From Pseudomonadota bacterium (GTDB lineage: Bacteria > Myxococcota_A > Bradymonadia > Bradymonadales > GCA-2716585), in the NCBI GenBank assembly GCA_005804885.1, contig SYOX01000083.1, positions 30,457 through 94,456 on the forward strand: a stretch of 64,000 bases of DNA, read 5' to 3'. The translations under genes and the position numbers were made by a program. This document shows, piece by piece, positions 17,317-26,844 of the stretch (positions within the stretch are counted from its first letter, which is position 1; each line of letters opens with the position of its first letter). The notes under the pieces are model-generated. The model was not told the origin of the DNA and did no database searches. It saw only the letters and a list, made by a program, of their open reading frames with translations.

Positions 17317-17793
17317 ATGCCCCACACCCCCGACAAGAACATCGCGCGCGCCCTGTCGACCTCGCCCTGCTTCGCCGGCCTGAGCCAGAGCGCCCTGGGC
17401 GTCGTGGCCGAGGCCGCCGTCGCAGCCCGCTTCGAGGCCGGCCAGTTCCTCCTGCGCGAGGGGCAGGCCGCCGATCGCTTCTTCGTCCTGCTCCAGGGCC
17501 GCGTCGCCATCGAGCTGCGCTCCTCCAACCGCGGCCAGGTCATCATCCAGACCCTCGAAGAGGGCGACGTCGTCGGCCTGAGCTGGCTCCACCCCCCCCA
17601 ACGCTGGATCTTCGACGCACAGGCCCTGACCTTCATCGACGCCCTGTCCATCGACGCCGACGCCATCATGGCGGCCTGCCGCCTCGACCCCGCCCTCGGC
17701 CTCGACCTCATGCACCGCTTCGCCGGCTGCGCCATCGACCAGCTCCAGGCCGCCCGCCTCCAGCTCCTCGAGTTCTACGGCGTCAAGGGCTGA
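17317..17793 (+). CDS. Single-domain cyclic-nucleotide-binding protein
   Basis: From the ATG at 17317 the product is 158 residues. It is a cNMP-binding (CAP_ED) beta-roll: ALSTSPCFAGLSQSALGVVA, then FEAGQFLLREGQAADRFFVLLQGRVAIEL, and EEGDVVGLSWLHPPQRWIFDAQA where the phosphate-binding cassette lies. The C-terminal helices end in LQLLEFYGVKG, and no helix-turn-helix follows, unlike CRP/FNR regulators. It may therefore be a sensor subunit or adaptor, not a DNA-binding regulator. The ORF track opens at 17197 in poorly coding sequence. The stop overlaps the 3' end of the convergent membrane-protein gene by about 10 bases. Confidence 0.8.
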   Translation: MPHTPDKNIARALSTSPCFAGLSQSALGVVAEAAVAARFEAGQFLLREGQAADRFFVLLQGRVAIELRSSNRGQVIIQTLEEGDVVGLSWLHPPQRWIFDAQALTFIDALSIDADAIMAACRLDPALGLDLMHRFAGCAIDQLQAARLQLLEFYGVKG

Positions 17794-19057
17794 ACCCGCC
17801 GACCCCCTCGGGCAACAACCCCTCAAGCCCCCTCGGGAACTTCGCACCCACCCGCTCCGCCAGCGCCTCCACCTCCCGTGCCAGCGCCCGATCCGAGGGC
17901 GGCATCAACCTCAACAGGTTCAACTCCCGCTCACAGCAACCCTCGACCGACCCCGCGCAGATCCCCTCCAGCACCCCCATGAACACCCGCCCAAAGACCT
18001 CCGGCGAGACCCCGCCGCCCTTCTCCAGGCGCGCCAAGGCGATGACCTCCCCCGTGGCGTAGGTGACCGGCCGATCCGCGCACTGCGCCTTGTAACGATC
18101 GACGATCCCGGCCACCAGCGCCTCCTCCCGACACGCGCCCTCATGCGCCGACCACGGCGCCCGCGCCCAGCCCTCATCCCCCCACTTGAGCAGCCGCGAC
18201 GCGCAGCCCATCACCCGACAACACCTCGCCGAATGATCGCAGACCTCCCCCATCACCGCCTCGACCAGCGCCCTCGATCCCGCCTCCGTCACCTCGGGCC
18301 GCGCCTTGAGCCCATGCAGCAGCAGCGCGAAGAACACCGCGTCGCTGTCCTCCCACCGCCTCACCCGGTGCCCCTCGTCCCCAAGGCGATCGCACCGCGC
18401 CAGCGCCACCCCCCGCTCGTAGGCGTTGACCGCGATCTCGCGCCCCGCGCACTCCCCCTCCACCGCCCTCGCCAGCGCCCCCTCCATCTCCGGCGCCAGA
18501 CGCCAGTCCTGCAACCGCGCCGCACACACCGTCGGCCTGCACGCCTCCGGCTTGCGCGCGCAGACCCCCTCGATGACGCCCGCCGTCAGCCGCGCCCGAT
18601 CCGCAGGCCCCAGCCGCTCGTAGCCCAGCATGCCCCTGAGCGCAGCCAGGTGCGAGAGCCGCGCCGCGTCCGGCCCCTCCAGCATCACCTCATAGGCCCT
18701 CGCGCCCTCCTCGACCCGGTGCGGGAAGCTGCCCAGGTGCGCGCGCACCGCCTCCGGGCCCTCCAGCCCTCGCCCGCTGAGCCACTCCCGCCCCCAGATC
18801 ACGCCGCTCAACCCCACCAGCAATGCCAGCACGATCCCCGCCAGCGCCCTGCCCGCGACGCGACGCTCCAACCCCAGCGAGGCCGCCACCCCCGCGCTCC
18901 CCAGGCCCAGCGCGCACAGCAGCGCGACCGAGATCCCCGGAAACCAGCCCGGCCAGCTCACCCGCCCGTCGACGACCAGCGCGACCCCGAGAACCGCGAG
19001 CACCACCCAAGCGACGATCGACAAGATCACGACCGCCCACATCCGAAGCTCACCCAT
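17783..19057 (-). CDS. Membrane protein with Cys-rich helical soluble domain, unknown
   Basis: The ATG at 19057 (after GAAGGGG) gives 424 residues. Three to four hydrophobic helices occupy the first 100 residues (WAVVILSIVAWVVLAVLGV, GISVALLCALGLGSAGVAA, ALAGIVLALLVGLSGVIWG). A soluble region of about 320 residues follows, with recurring helical units containing Cys pairs (EGVCARKPEACRPTVCAARL, GEVCDHSARCCRVMGCASRL, EGICAGSVEGCCERELNLL). These look like three degenerate repeats of about 90 residues, possibly disulphide-stabilised and periplasmic. I do not recognise the family. It is convergent with the cNMP gene and divergent from the next membrane protein. Confidence 0.7.
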   Translation of the reverse strand: MGELRMWAVVILSIVAWVVLAVLGVALVVDGRVSWPGWFPGISVALLCALGLGSAGVAASLGLERRVAGRALAGIVLALLVGLSGVIWGREWLSGRGLEGPEAVRAHLGSFPHRVEEGARAYEVMLEGPDAARLSHLAALRGMLGYERLGPADRARLTAGVIEGVCARKPEACRPTVCAARLQDWRLAPEMEGALARAVEGECAGREIAVNAYERGVALARCDRLGDEGHRVRRWEDSDAVFFALLLHGLKARPEVTEAGSRALVEAVMGEVCDHSARCCRVMGCASRLLKWGDEGWARAPWSAHEGACREEALVAGIVDRYKAQCADRPVTYATGEVIALARLEKGGGVSPEVFGRVFMGVLEGICAGSVEGCCERELNLLRLMPPSDRALAREVEALAERVGAKFPRGLEGLLPEGVGGFSP

Positions 19058-19266
19058 GGCCCCTTCAGGCTTCACTGACCACCTCCACCCCTTGCCCCGC
19101 TTCAAAGCCGACGACCGCCCGACGCCCTCCCGATTCTTGACGCGCGCTCAGGCCACAGGGAATGTCCATCCTCGACGGCTCGAACGCAACCCGGCGCAGC
19201 GATTCGGGAATGCGCCGCGCCCCCTGGATCTTCCACCTCCTGCGACGAGGCCCCGCCGATACGCCC

Positions 19267-20598
19267 ATGAGCCACCGCATGCGCCACGCACCCCCAACAA
19301 CCACGACCCGCACCCTGGCCCACTGGCGACGCCTGGCCCGCCGCGCCCTCGCCCACGCCGTCCAGCAGGATCAGCGCTGGTCGGCGCTGCGCGCCGCAGA
19401 CCGGCCCACGCTGTTGATGTGGACCGCCACCGTCGCCCTCGGCCTCCTGACCTTGCCGGCCTTGGCCGCGCCGACCGGCTCGGCGCGCGGGTGGCTCCTG
19501 CTCGCGACCGCGCTGGCGATCACCGCGCCCGCCTTCGCGTGGTGGCTCCGGGGGCTCTACGGCGACAACGCCGCCGAGATCCGAAGCCGGCGCGCCGCGC
19601 TGGCGCGCCTGGAGGCGCTGCGCGGCGCGCTGGGCGACGATCACCCCCTGGAGATCGCCCAGCGCGCCAACGGAGAGGTCGCCTTGACCCTTCACCTCTC
19701 AGGCGGCGCCCTGACCGCCGCGCTGCCGCCCGACAACGCCGCGCCCGCGCGCCTGTCATGGCGCCCAGACCCCGGCTCTCCCACCTCGCCCCTGCCCGCG
19801 CGCCTTGAGCGCGCCTCCCATGTCGGGGCATGGCGCCTCGGCGCCGCGCGCATGGTCGACGGGCAGATCCAGTGGAACGCCGAGGCGCCCGCGTGGATGA
19901 AGGCCAGGGGCCCCGAGGCTCACGACAGCCTGCTGCGGCAGACGCTCGGGCTCGTCGATCCGACGCTGGACCCCTTCGAGGGCGAGGGGGCCGCGCGCCG
20001 CATCGCGACAGGGCCGGTGGAGAGCCCTCGAGCGACGGTGATCCCGCCCGTCGCGGCGATCGCCATCGGCGCGACGCTGGCCCTCTCGGCGGCGACGGCG
20101 GGGTTGGCTCTTGGGTTGCGGCACTTCGGGCACGAGGCCGTCGCCGGGTTGACGCCAGCTCCGCTGATGTGGGAGGCGCTGCCTGTCGCGCTGACGATCT
20201 CGGGCGTCGGGGCGACCGTCGCGCTGATCGCAGCCGCGGTGTCCCTCAACATCGCGAGGAGGGAGAGAGCGGCTGCGGCGCCGCCGCGCGACCAGGCGCT
20301 CTGGATCGACGGCCTGGGGGCGCGGCTGGAGATCGGCGAGGGCTCCGCGGCCGGCGAGATCGCGTGGGGGAGGCCCTTCCAGAGCGATCTCTGGCGCGTC
20401 GGCGAGCCGGGCGCGGGGATCGCGAGGGCGGCGCTTGAGCTCCGCCAGGAGGGATGCCGGATCGTCGTCGGCGCCGACCTGCCCGAGGCGGCGCTGCCGG
20501 CCAGCGCGCGGCGCCTCGACCTCGACCATCTGGTCGTCGACGCGGCGACCTTCGTCGAGATCCAGAGCCTCGTTGAGCGCGCGCACCAGCTTTCTTGA
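19267..20598 (+). CDS. Membrane protein of unknown function, four hydrophobic segments
   Basis: The ATG at 19267 gives 443 residues; the track's 19162 start adds non-conserved sequence. Two N-terminal helices (LLMWTATVALGLLTLPALA and GWLLLATALAITAPAFAWWL) are followed by a cytoplasmic or periplasmic beta-rich domain. A second pair (VIPPVAAIAIGATLALSAATAGLAL and WEALPVALTISGVGATVALIAAAVSL) leads to another soluble domain ending at the C-terminus. The two soluble parts each contain LERASHVGAWRLG-like or GRPFQSDLWRVG-like stretches, suggesting an internal duplication. No enzyme motif was seen. A dispersed repeat element begins shortly after the stop. Confidence 0.7.
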   Translation: MSHRMRHAPPTTTTRTLAHWRRLARRALAHAVQQDQRWSALRAADRPTLLMWTATVALGLLTLPALAAPTGSARGWLLLATALAITAPAFAWWLRGLYGDNAAEIRSRRAALARLEALRGALGDDHPLEIAQRANGEVALTLHLSGGALTAALPPDNAAPARLSWRPDPGSPTSPLPARLERASHVGAWRLGAARMVDGQIQWNAEAPAWMKARGPEAHDSLLRQTLGLVDPTLDPFEGEGAARRIATGPVESPRATVIPPVAAIAIGATLALSAATAGLALGLRHFGHEAVAGLTPAPLMWEALPVALTISGVGATVALIAAAVSLNIARRERAAAAPPRDQALWIDGLGARLEIGEGSAAGEIAWGRPFQSDLWRVGEPGAGIARAALELRQEGCRIVVGADLPEAALPASARRLDLDHLVVDAATFVEIQSLVERAHQLS

Positions 20599-20670
20599 TC
20601 GCCAGAATCATACCGATCAGGGTATGTAAATCATTGAAGACATATCGTCGGCGCACTTGTCCATCGCTTC

Positions 20671-20800
20671 ACACTCCACCCCCTGTGCCCCTCGGGGGGG
20701 GACGCTCGTCGTGGGGACTCGGGTGGAGTGCCGATCCACCTCCTCCCGTAATTCAAGCGTCCCCCCTCCTTGCGGAGAGGGGGACAGGGGGTGGAGTGAG
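20671..20800. repeat. Dispersed inverted-repeat element, copy 1
   Basis: Arms CACTCCACCCCCTGTGCCCC and its near-perfect reverse complement at 20777-20798 (about 22 bp, one mismatch) enclose about 83 bases with GGGGACGCTCGT and TCGGGTGGA. The same arms and inner words recur in the larger element at 55851-56190. The right arm itself contains a CCCTCC-TTGC-GGAGAGGG type hairpin. It is intergenic and has no ORF. This is consistent with a REP/MITE-like family. The rest of the 20599-20939 gap has no gene. Confidence 0.7.
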
Positions 20801-20939
20801 CCCGGCGCCCCGAATTTTCACCGCGCGCCTTGAAAAACAGGGGGCCTCGCCCCGGCCGCCCCTGTGCAGCGGGGGTGGAGATCGATGGCTTGATCTTTGC
20901 TGAGGACAGCGGGCGGACTTGAGATGGGGAGGCGTGCGC

Positions 20940-21989
20940 ATGCGACGGCGGTTTCTGGCGGTGGCCCTCTTGATGTGGGCGTCGGGGTGCGACGACACGA
21001 ACTATCACAGCGGCTCGGCTTTGGATGAGGCTGACGCCGCCGAGCCCGAAGCCGCGCCCGAGGCCGAGCCCGAGGCCGAGCCCGAAGCCGAAGCAGATCC
21101 CGAGCCCGAAGCAGAGCCTGAAGTCGAGGTTGAGCCCCCGCCGGAGGGATGCGCGCCCATGGACGCGAGGCTCATGAAGTGCGGCGGGTTCGTCTGTGAC
21201 GAGGCCGACAGGTGGTACTGGGATGGCGCGGGGTGTGTCCTGATCCCCTGCGCCTGTGAGGGCGAGGCGTGCGGGCTGGGGCACCTGGAGTTGGAGGATT
21301 GTCAGGCGGAGCGGCGAGGCTGCGAGGGCGAGCTGTGCCGCACGACGGGAGGACAGTGGCTCTCTGCGCCCCCCCACGCCCAGTGCGGGCACTCTGTCTG
21401 CGGCCACCCGCCGCCCGAGGACTGCCTGATCCCCATGGATGGCTGCGACTGCGGCCCCGGGCGCACCTTCGAACCTGGCCTCGGCTGTCAGGACGACCCC
21501 TCGTGCGATCGCGACGACCTCTGCCTCGCGACGGGGGGTCAGGTGGCCTTCTGCGACACCTTCTGCGGCTTCGAAACGGGCATGATCTGCGAGGGCGGCG
21601 GCTGCGATTGCGGCCCCGCCCGACGCTTTGACGAGCGCCAGGGTTGCGTCGCGGACTGCCCCGAGCGCCCGGACCTGTGCGAGATCACGGGCGGCGTCAT
21701 GGCGCCGAATTGCGGCGAGTTCGACTGCGGCCGGCCCAGCGATGACGACTGCGACGGGATCGCCTGCGACTGCGGGCGGCGCGCCAACTTCGTCAACGGC
21801 GTCGGCTGCGTTCAGGACGACGCCTGCCTGTCCGGACACGAGGGCGAAGCTTGCGGCCTCTCAACGAACGGCCGCGACAGCTGCGCCGCCGGGCTTGTCT
21901 GCTGCGAGGGGCCGCAGGGACAGACCTGCCTCCCGCTCGCCTGCGGACCCGACCGTGACACCGTCACCGGCTGCCCCATCCTCGACTGA
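20940..21989 (+). CDS. Cys-rich lipoprotein with EPEA acidic linker
   Basis: The ATG at 20940 follows GGGGAGG and gives 349 residues. The signal peptide ends at lipobox MWASGC. A Glu/Pro/Ala linker (EAEPEAEPEAEADPEPEAEP) then leads into at least four Cys-rich units with the pattern LCxxTGGxxxxxCxxFxCG and CDCGxGRxF. The final unit reads GLSTNGRDSCAAGLVCCEG. All this indicates a disulphide-bonded, surface- or periplasm-facing lipoprotein typical of this kind of organism. No enzymatic motif was seen. It is flanked by the dispersed repeat on the left and is convergent with the kinase gene on the right. Confidence 0.8.
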   Translation: MRRRFLAVALLMWASGCDDTNYHSGSALDEADAAEPEAAPEAEPEAEPEAEADPEPEAEPEVEVEPPPEGCAPMDARLMKCGGFVCDEADRWYWDGAGCVLIPCACEGEACGLGHLELEDCQAERRGCEGELCRTTGGQWLSAPPHAQCGHSVCGHPPPEDCLIPMDGCDCGPGRTFEPGLGCQDDPSCDRDDLCLATGGQVAFCDTFCGFETGMICEGGGCDCGPARRFDERQGCVADCPERPDLCEITGGVMAPNCGEFDCGRPSDDDCDGIACDCGRRANFVNGVGCVQDDACLSGHEGEACGLSTNGRDSCAAGLVCCEGPQGQTCLPLACGPDRDTVTGCPILD

Positions 21990-22172
21990 GGAGATGTCCG
22001 GAGCGGACCACCGTCGCGACGCGGGGTTGAAGCGCCGCCCCGCTGCCAACCCGTTGATCTTCCTGCCGATCTTTGAGCCCTTGGCCGAAGCAGGCTGGAC
22101 GACCTCGGGCCGAGCTGGCCCGGCCCGCCGCTGGCCGATGGGCGCTGTTCTGGAGGGCGCCCGGCCTTCGCT

Positions 22173-24503
22173 TCAGCGGACGACCGCGACGCCGAGGCCG
22201 CTCCATGAGTCCGCCTCGCCGCTGAGCTCGCCGCAGCACGCCCCTGCGTAGTGCCCGACGATGACCACCACCCCGAGGCGCGCGATGAGGTACGCGACCG
22301 CCTCGACCGGCTGCTCGTAATCCACCCCCTCGCACCCCATCCAGCCCTCGCCGCCGGCCTCGACGCTGGTCGTGGCGCCGCTGGGGCCCTTGATCTCGAA
22401 GCGGTGGGCGAGCGCGCTGCTGGTCTGCCAGGTGACGGTGTAGCCGAAGGCCATCGGCGTGGCGGCGCCGGGCCGGAGCGGGAAGACCGGGATCCAGCGC
22501 GGCGGGATGGACAGCGCGTCGAGATCGGCGCCGATCTGGCGCAGGGCCAGGCCCCAGGCCTCGGGGTCCTTGTCCTCCAGGTGGATGGGCAGGTCGAGCC
22601 TCCGGGTGGGGCGGTCGGGGTACTGGACGATGAGCGAGGTGGTCGTCGGCCGGCGCTGCGTCTCGCAGTGGAAGGTGCACAGGACGGCGCCGTTGGCCGC
22701 CGACCAGCCCGCGCAGCCGGGCTTGTCCAGCTCGTCCTCCAGGGAGATCTTCGCGCTCTGGGAGACCTCGTCGAGCAGCGCGCCGACGGCGGGGTTGTCC
22801 CAGATGGGCTGGAGATCCTTGTCGGCCTCTGCGCGCAGCAACACCGCGCGCGACTGCGGCGAGTCGATCTGGTAGAGCGCCTCCAGGTGCGAGATCGCCT
22901 CGGGCTCTCGCCCGATCAGCGCCAGCTCGCCGGCCAGGTTGAGGCGCGGCCAGGGCCGCTGCGGGTCGGCGTGGACGGCCGACAGGAAGTCTCCGAGCGC
23001 CCCGTTGTGATCGCCGTCCTTCTGGCGCTGGCCGCCCCGCGCGTTGAGGTCGTCGGACTTGAGCGGATCGCCCATCGGATAGAGCTGGGAGCGCTCCGAA
23101 GGCGACAAGCGCGGCGGGAGGTGCTCGCGCATTGTCTTGGCGTCGGGCTTGACCTCGTAACGGATGGCGGCCGCCTCGCGCTCGTCGGCGTCGGGCTCCC
23201 AGACGCCGACGAGCGCGGCGGCGGCCAGCGCCGCCAGCACACCGCCGAGCGCCAGCGTCATCGGGCGCCTGCGCGCCGGGGTCGCCGCGGGCGCTGAGGT
23301 CAGCCCCTCGTCCACGCGCGTCGTGACGCGCTCGCGCGCCTCGACGCCAGGATCGACGCCGGCCTCGGGCTGGCGCGGCGAGGGACGGGGGGGCCTGTCG
23401 GGACGCCGGACACCTCGGCCATGAGGGCCTTCGGGGCCGTCGATGGTCGTGGGGAGCTCGGCGGGGGGGGGCGTCGGCTCGGGGGCCGCCGTGGCAGCGA
23501 GGCCGTCGAGCGCGGTGCGGGCGTCGGCGTCTGCGGGCGCGGCCCCCACAGCGGCGCGGATGATCTCGGGTCCGCCGACGTGGAGCGCGCCTGGAGACGC
23601 CCCGGGACCCGAGGGCTGGGGGGCTGGGAGCCCCCGCGCGAGAGACTCCCGGGTCAGAGAGCTGAGGGGCGAAGGCGCGGGCGCCTGACCGGTCAGCGCC
23701 AGCAGGAGCCGCGCGGCGTCGGCGGGGCGGCCGTCGGGGGCGTGGGAGAGGGCGGCGGCGAGGCCCGATTCGAAGCGCGCGTCGCAGAGGCCCTCGGGCA
23801 AGGGCGGGAAGGGCGTCTGGCCGGTGTAGAGGGACATGACGGCCATCAGGTCGTCGGGATCGGCGGGGAGGCGGCCGACCAGCAGGCGCCAGAGGATCAC
23901 GCCGAGGGCGTAGACGTCGGCGCGCGCGTCGAGCTCCTTGTGTCCCCGGAACTGCTCGGGCGACATGTAGGGCACGGTCCCCATCCGCGTGCCGGTGTGG
24001 GTGATCGACAGATCCGACTGGAGGATCTTGGCGATGCCGAAGTCCGACACCTTGGGCACCTCCTCGTCGCCGACGCGGTCGAGCAGGATGTTGCCTGGCT
24101 TGAGGTCGCGGTGGATGACCCCGGCCTCGTGCGCCATCGCCACGGCCGAGATCACGGGGCCCATCACCGCCAGCGCGCGCTCGGCGGACCACGGGCCGGA
24201 CACCTCCAGCACCTCGGCCAGCGAGGGGCCGCGCACCAGATCCATAACAATGGCGGGCAGATCGCCCTCGATCAGATCCACGACGCGCACGATGTTCGGG
24301 TGCTGCAAGCTGGCCTGGAGGCGAGCCTCCTGGGTGAAGCGGGACCGGATGCTCTGGCTCAGGGCCAGGTTCGACACCAGGACCTTGATCGCCACCTCGT
24401 GGCCGAGGCTGACGTGGCGGGCGAGGTAGACCACCCCCATGCCGCCTGCGGCGATGGGCCCGAGGATGATGTAGCTGCCGAGCGCGTCGCCTTGTCTGAG
24501 CAT
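22173..24503 (-). CDS. Transmembrane Hanks-type Ser/Thr protein kinase with extracytoplasmic C-terminal domain
   Basis: 776 residues. The kinase domain spans residues about 10-275: Gly loop IAAGGMGVVYLA, beta-3 Lys in EVAIKVLV, catalytic loop VIHRDLKPGNILL, DFG in VSDFGIAKI, and MGTVPYMSPEQFRG. A Pro-rich linker follows, then one transmembrane helix (TLALGGVLAALAAAALVGVW). After it comes a region with a TPR-like stretch (RPWPRLNLAGELALIGREPEAISHLEAL) and a beta-rich tail with Cys pairs. The layout suggests a receptor kinase sensing an envelope signal. It stands alone, convergent with the Cys-rich lipoprotein. All catalytic residues are present. Confidence 0.93.
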   Translation of the reverse strand: MLRQGDALGSYIILGPIAAGGMGVVYLARHVSLGHEVAIKVLVSNLALSQSIRSRFTQEARLQASLQHPNIVRVVDLIEGDLPAIVMDLVRGPSLAEVLEVSGPWSAERALAVMGPVISAVAMAHEAGVIHRDLKPGNILLDRVGDEEVPKVSDFGIAKILQSDLSITHTGTRMGTVPYMSPEQFRGHKELDARADVYALGVILWRLLVGRLPADPDDLMAVMSLYTGQTPFPPLPEGLCDARFESGLAAALSHAPDGRPADAARLLLALTGQAPAPSPLSSLTRESLARGLPAPQPSGPGASPGALHVGGPEIIRAAVGAAPADADARTALDGLAATAAPEPTPPPAELPTTIDGPEGPHGRGVRRPDRPPRPSPRQPEAGVDPGVEARERVTTRVDEGLTSAPAATPARRRPMTLALGGVLAALAAAALVGVWEPDADEREAAAIRYEVKPDAKTMREHLPPRLSPSERSQLYPMGDPLKSDDLNARGGQRQKDGDHNGALGDFLSAVHADPQRPWPRLNLAGELALIGREPEAISHLEALYQIDSPQSRAVLLRAEADKDLQPIWDNPAVGALLDEVSQSAKISLEDELDKPGCAGWSAANGAVLCTFHCETQRRPTTTSLIVQYPDRPTRRLDLPIHLEDKDPEAWGLALRQIGADLDALSIPPRWIPVFPLRPGAATPMAFGYTVTWQTSSALAHRFEIKGPSGATTSVEAGGEGWMGCEGVDYEQPVEAVAYLIARLGVVVIVGHYAGACCGELSGEADSWSGLGVAVVR

Positions 24504-24783
24504 CCCCTTCCCTTGCCCTGGCCCGAGCCGACTTGCCCGGCGCGACCTGCCACCGCGCGGAGATCCACGGGCGACCTCCGGAGATCGCCCAGGCGCGCGG
24601 GCAGGGCATAACCCCGACGGGCCGGCCTGTCATCCCGCCGCGCGCCAGGTGCCCTCCACCGCGCCCGGGGCGCGCTCGTGCGTGCGATCGCCGCAACCTG
24701 CCTCGCGGCGATCTCTGCGCGCCATCGGCGTGGCCTCGCAGGCGGTCGCCGGGCGGCTCAAGGCGAGCGGCTCGCGCAGCTCG

Positions 24784-26706
24784 TCAGAAGGCCACGTCGA
24801 TCCAGGCGATCTTCCCGGCCTCGACCTTGACGCAGGCCTCGCGGCGCTCGGTGCGGTAGAACACCTCGACCGGGTAGACCCCCTCGGGGACGTCCGCGAT
24901 GTAGAAGTCCTCGCCGAGCACCGGATCGGCCGCCGACCCCTTGCCGTAGACCTCGTAGAAGCCAAAGGGCGTGTCCTGCGGCTCGGGCACGATCGGGCCG
25001 TAGACCCGGGCGCCGTCGAGCCGCTTGCCCTTCTGGCGCACCGTCCCGGCGACCGCGCCGCGCCCCGGCAGCGGCGCGATGAAGGGCGTCGGGTTGATCG
25101 CCGTGGCCCCCTCCATCCCGTCGCCCGGCCCCTCGCTGAAGCGCACCTCCAGGTGCAGGTGATCGTTGGTCGCGGCCCCCGTGTGCCCCACCAGCCCCAG
25201 CACCGCCCCGGCCTCGACCTTGTCCCCGACCTTGGCGCGGATCTCCGACAGGTGGATGTAGAGGCTGTAGATCACCTTGCCCGCCAGCGGCTCGTCGTGG
25301 CGCACCGTCACCACCTTCATGTCCCGACCCCGCACCGCCGCGAAGGTCACCTCCCCGCGTGCCACCGCCAACACCTCGGTCCCTTCGGCGTTGTTGAACT
25401 CCACCCCCTTGTGCACGCCGAACTGCCCGCCCCACGTCTGGCCGAACTGATAAGTCTGATCGATCAAGGGGTTGGCCGCCTCCGAGATCGGCCTCGGCCA
25501 CACCGGGTGCTGCCGCTCCTTCAGCGCGCTGCCCGGCTGGCACACCGCGCCGAAGTCCGGCGCCTGCGCCGCCGCCTCACCCACCTCCACCACATAGAGC
25601 CCCTCGCCGGTACCCGCCAGCAGCCGCCCCAGACCGTCGATCTGCACGGCGGTGACCTGGTTGCGCCTCGGATCGGCGCCCTCCAGATAGACCGCCTTGA
25701 CCTCGCCGTCGGGCAGCGACACCGCCGCCAGCCCCCGGCCCGTGCCGACGAAGGCCACGTCGCCCGCCACCGCCACACCGTAGATGTGGCCCGAGGCCAG
25801 CCCCTGAAGCTCACCCACCGCCTTCCACGACGCGCCGCCGTCGGCGCTGATCCCCAGCCCCGCGTCCGTCCTCACCAGCAGCCGCGAGCCCGCCACGTGG
25901 ATCCCCCGGATCCGGTTCGACGGCAGCCCGTCCTTGACCGTCCATTGCCGCCGCGCGCCCGAGAGCGCCACGTGGTGCAGCCCGCCCAGCACCCCGATCC
26001 ACTCACCCCGAAGCTGCTCCGCCCCGTCGCCGCCGACCTGCGCGTAGGCCAGGACGTACTCCGAGGGCAAGCCCTGCGCCGGCGTGATCTTCATGAACTG
26101 ATCCCCGCTGTTGCCCGTGCGCCACAGGCCGTCCGTCGTCGCGATCGTCAGCCCGCCGCCTCCCAGCGACGCCAGCGCCGTCGGGAACAGGAACTCCTTC
26201 TCCAGCTGCCTGCTGCTCCACCAACGCCACGTCCTCTTCTTCATCTTCTGGACCCCGAAGCCGTGGCCCACCGACCGCACCCAGAGATCGTCGCCGAACA
26301 GATCCACGCCGCTGAGGTAATCCGTCTTCATGCTCGGGTCCGGCGCGCCGGGATCCTCGTTCTTGGACGTCTTCGGGCGCTTGGGCGCGTCGAACTGCCG
26401 CCACTCCTTGCCCTCGGTCCGGCTGACGAAGAGCCCTCGGCCGAAGGTCGCCACCGCCAGATCCTTGCCCGACGCCGCGATTGAGGTCACCGGGTAGATC
26501 CCCCGCTCGGTCTTGGCCAGCGGCAACCGCGTCCACGTCGACGCCTTCAGCCTCGTCCGCCAGTCCACCTTGACCGGCGCCGCCGGCTTCTTCACCTCGA
26601 CCGGCGCTGCCCCACCCTCCGCGCCGAGCGCGTCCGGCTTGCCCTCCGAGCCCGCGCACGAGATCGCCAGCGCCGCAACCACCAACCCGACAAGAACCGC
26701 CCTCAT
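24784..26706 (-). CDS. Exported beta-propeller / M23 peptidase fusion protein
   Basis: 640 residues starting after GGGAGG. The N-terminal signal ends near AISCAG, a possible though imperfect lipobox. Residues about 40-400 form a two-component-regulator/photosynthesis-stability-type propeller (repeats such as DGLWRTGNSGDQFMKI, DAGLGISADGGASWKAV, GTGEGLYVVEVG). An M23 (LytM) domain follows: VHKGVEFNNAEGTEVLA, VIYSLYIHLSEI, GHTGAATNDHLHLEVR. The HxxxD zinc motif has Glu in place of Asp, but both other zinc/catalytic His motifs are intact. A C-terminal beta domain ends the protein. It probably cleaves cross-bridges of peptidoglycan or another Gly-rich peptide, or binds it. Confidence 0.8.
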   Translation of the reverse strand: MRAVLVGLVVAALAISCAGSEGKPDALGAEGGAAPVEVKKPAAPVKVDWRTRLKASTWTRLPLAKTERGIYPVTSIAASGKDLAVATFGRGLFVSRTEGKEWRQFDAPKRPKTSKNEDPGAPDPSMKTDYLSGVDLFGDDLWVRSVGHGFGVQKMKKRTWRWWSSRQLEKEFLFPTALASLGGGGLTIATTDGLWRTGNSGDQFMKITPAQGLPSEYVLAYAQVGGDGAEQLRGEWIGVLGGLHHVALSGARRQWTVKDGLPSNRIRGIHVAGSRLLVRTDAGLGISADGGASWKAVGELQGLASGHIYGVAVAGDVAFVGTGRGLAAVSLPDGEVKAVYLEGADPRRNQVTAVQIDGLGRLLAGTGEGLYVVEVGEAAAQAPDFGAVCQPGSALKERQHPVWPRPISEAANPLIDQTYQFGQTWGGQFGVHKGVEFNNAEGTEVLAVARGEVTFAAVRGRDMKVVTVRHDEPLAGKVIYSLYIHLSEIRAKVGDKVEAGAVLGLVGHTGAATNDHLHLEVRFSEGPGDGMEGATAINPTPFIAPLPGRGAVAGTVRQKGKRLDGARVYGPIVPEPQDTPFGFYEVYGKGSAADPVLGEDFYIADVPEGVYPVEVFYRTERREACVKVEAGKIAWIDVAF

Positions 26707-26844
26707 ACCCGCCTCCCTTCTGATGCCCCGCGCCCCAAGATCCTTTTGAAACTACGCCAGGATACGCTAGAATCTGCGACGTTGCACCGACCGCCCTGCC
26801 TGCCGCCATAGCGTGGATCGCCGCGATGCCGCACAAGGAGATCC

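Noticed and set aside
20660-20900. CRISPR array suspected from repeated CACTCCACCCCC words
   Set aside because: The words are inverted, not direct and evenly spaced, and there are no spacers or cas genes.
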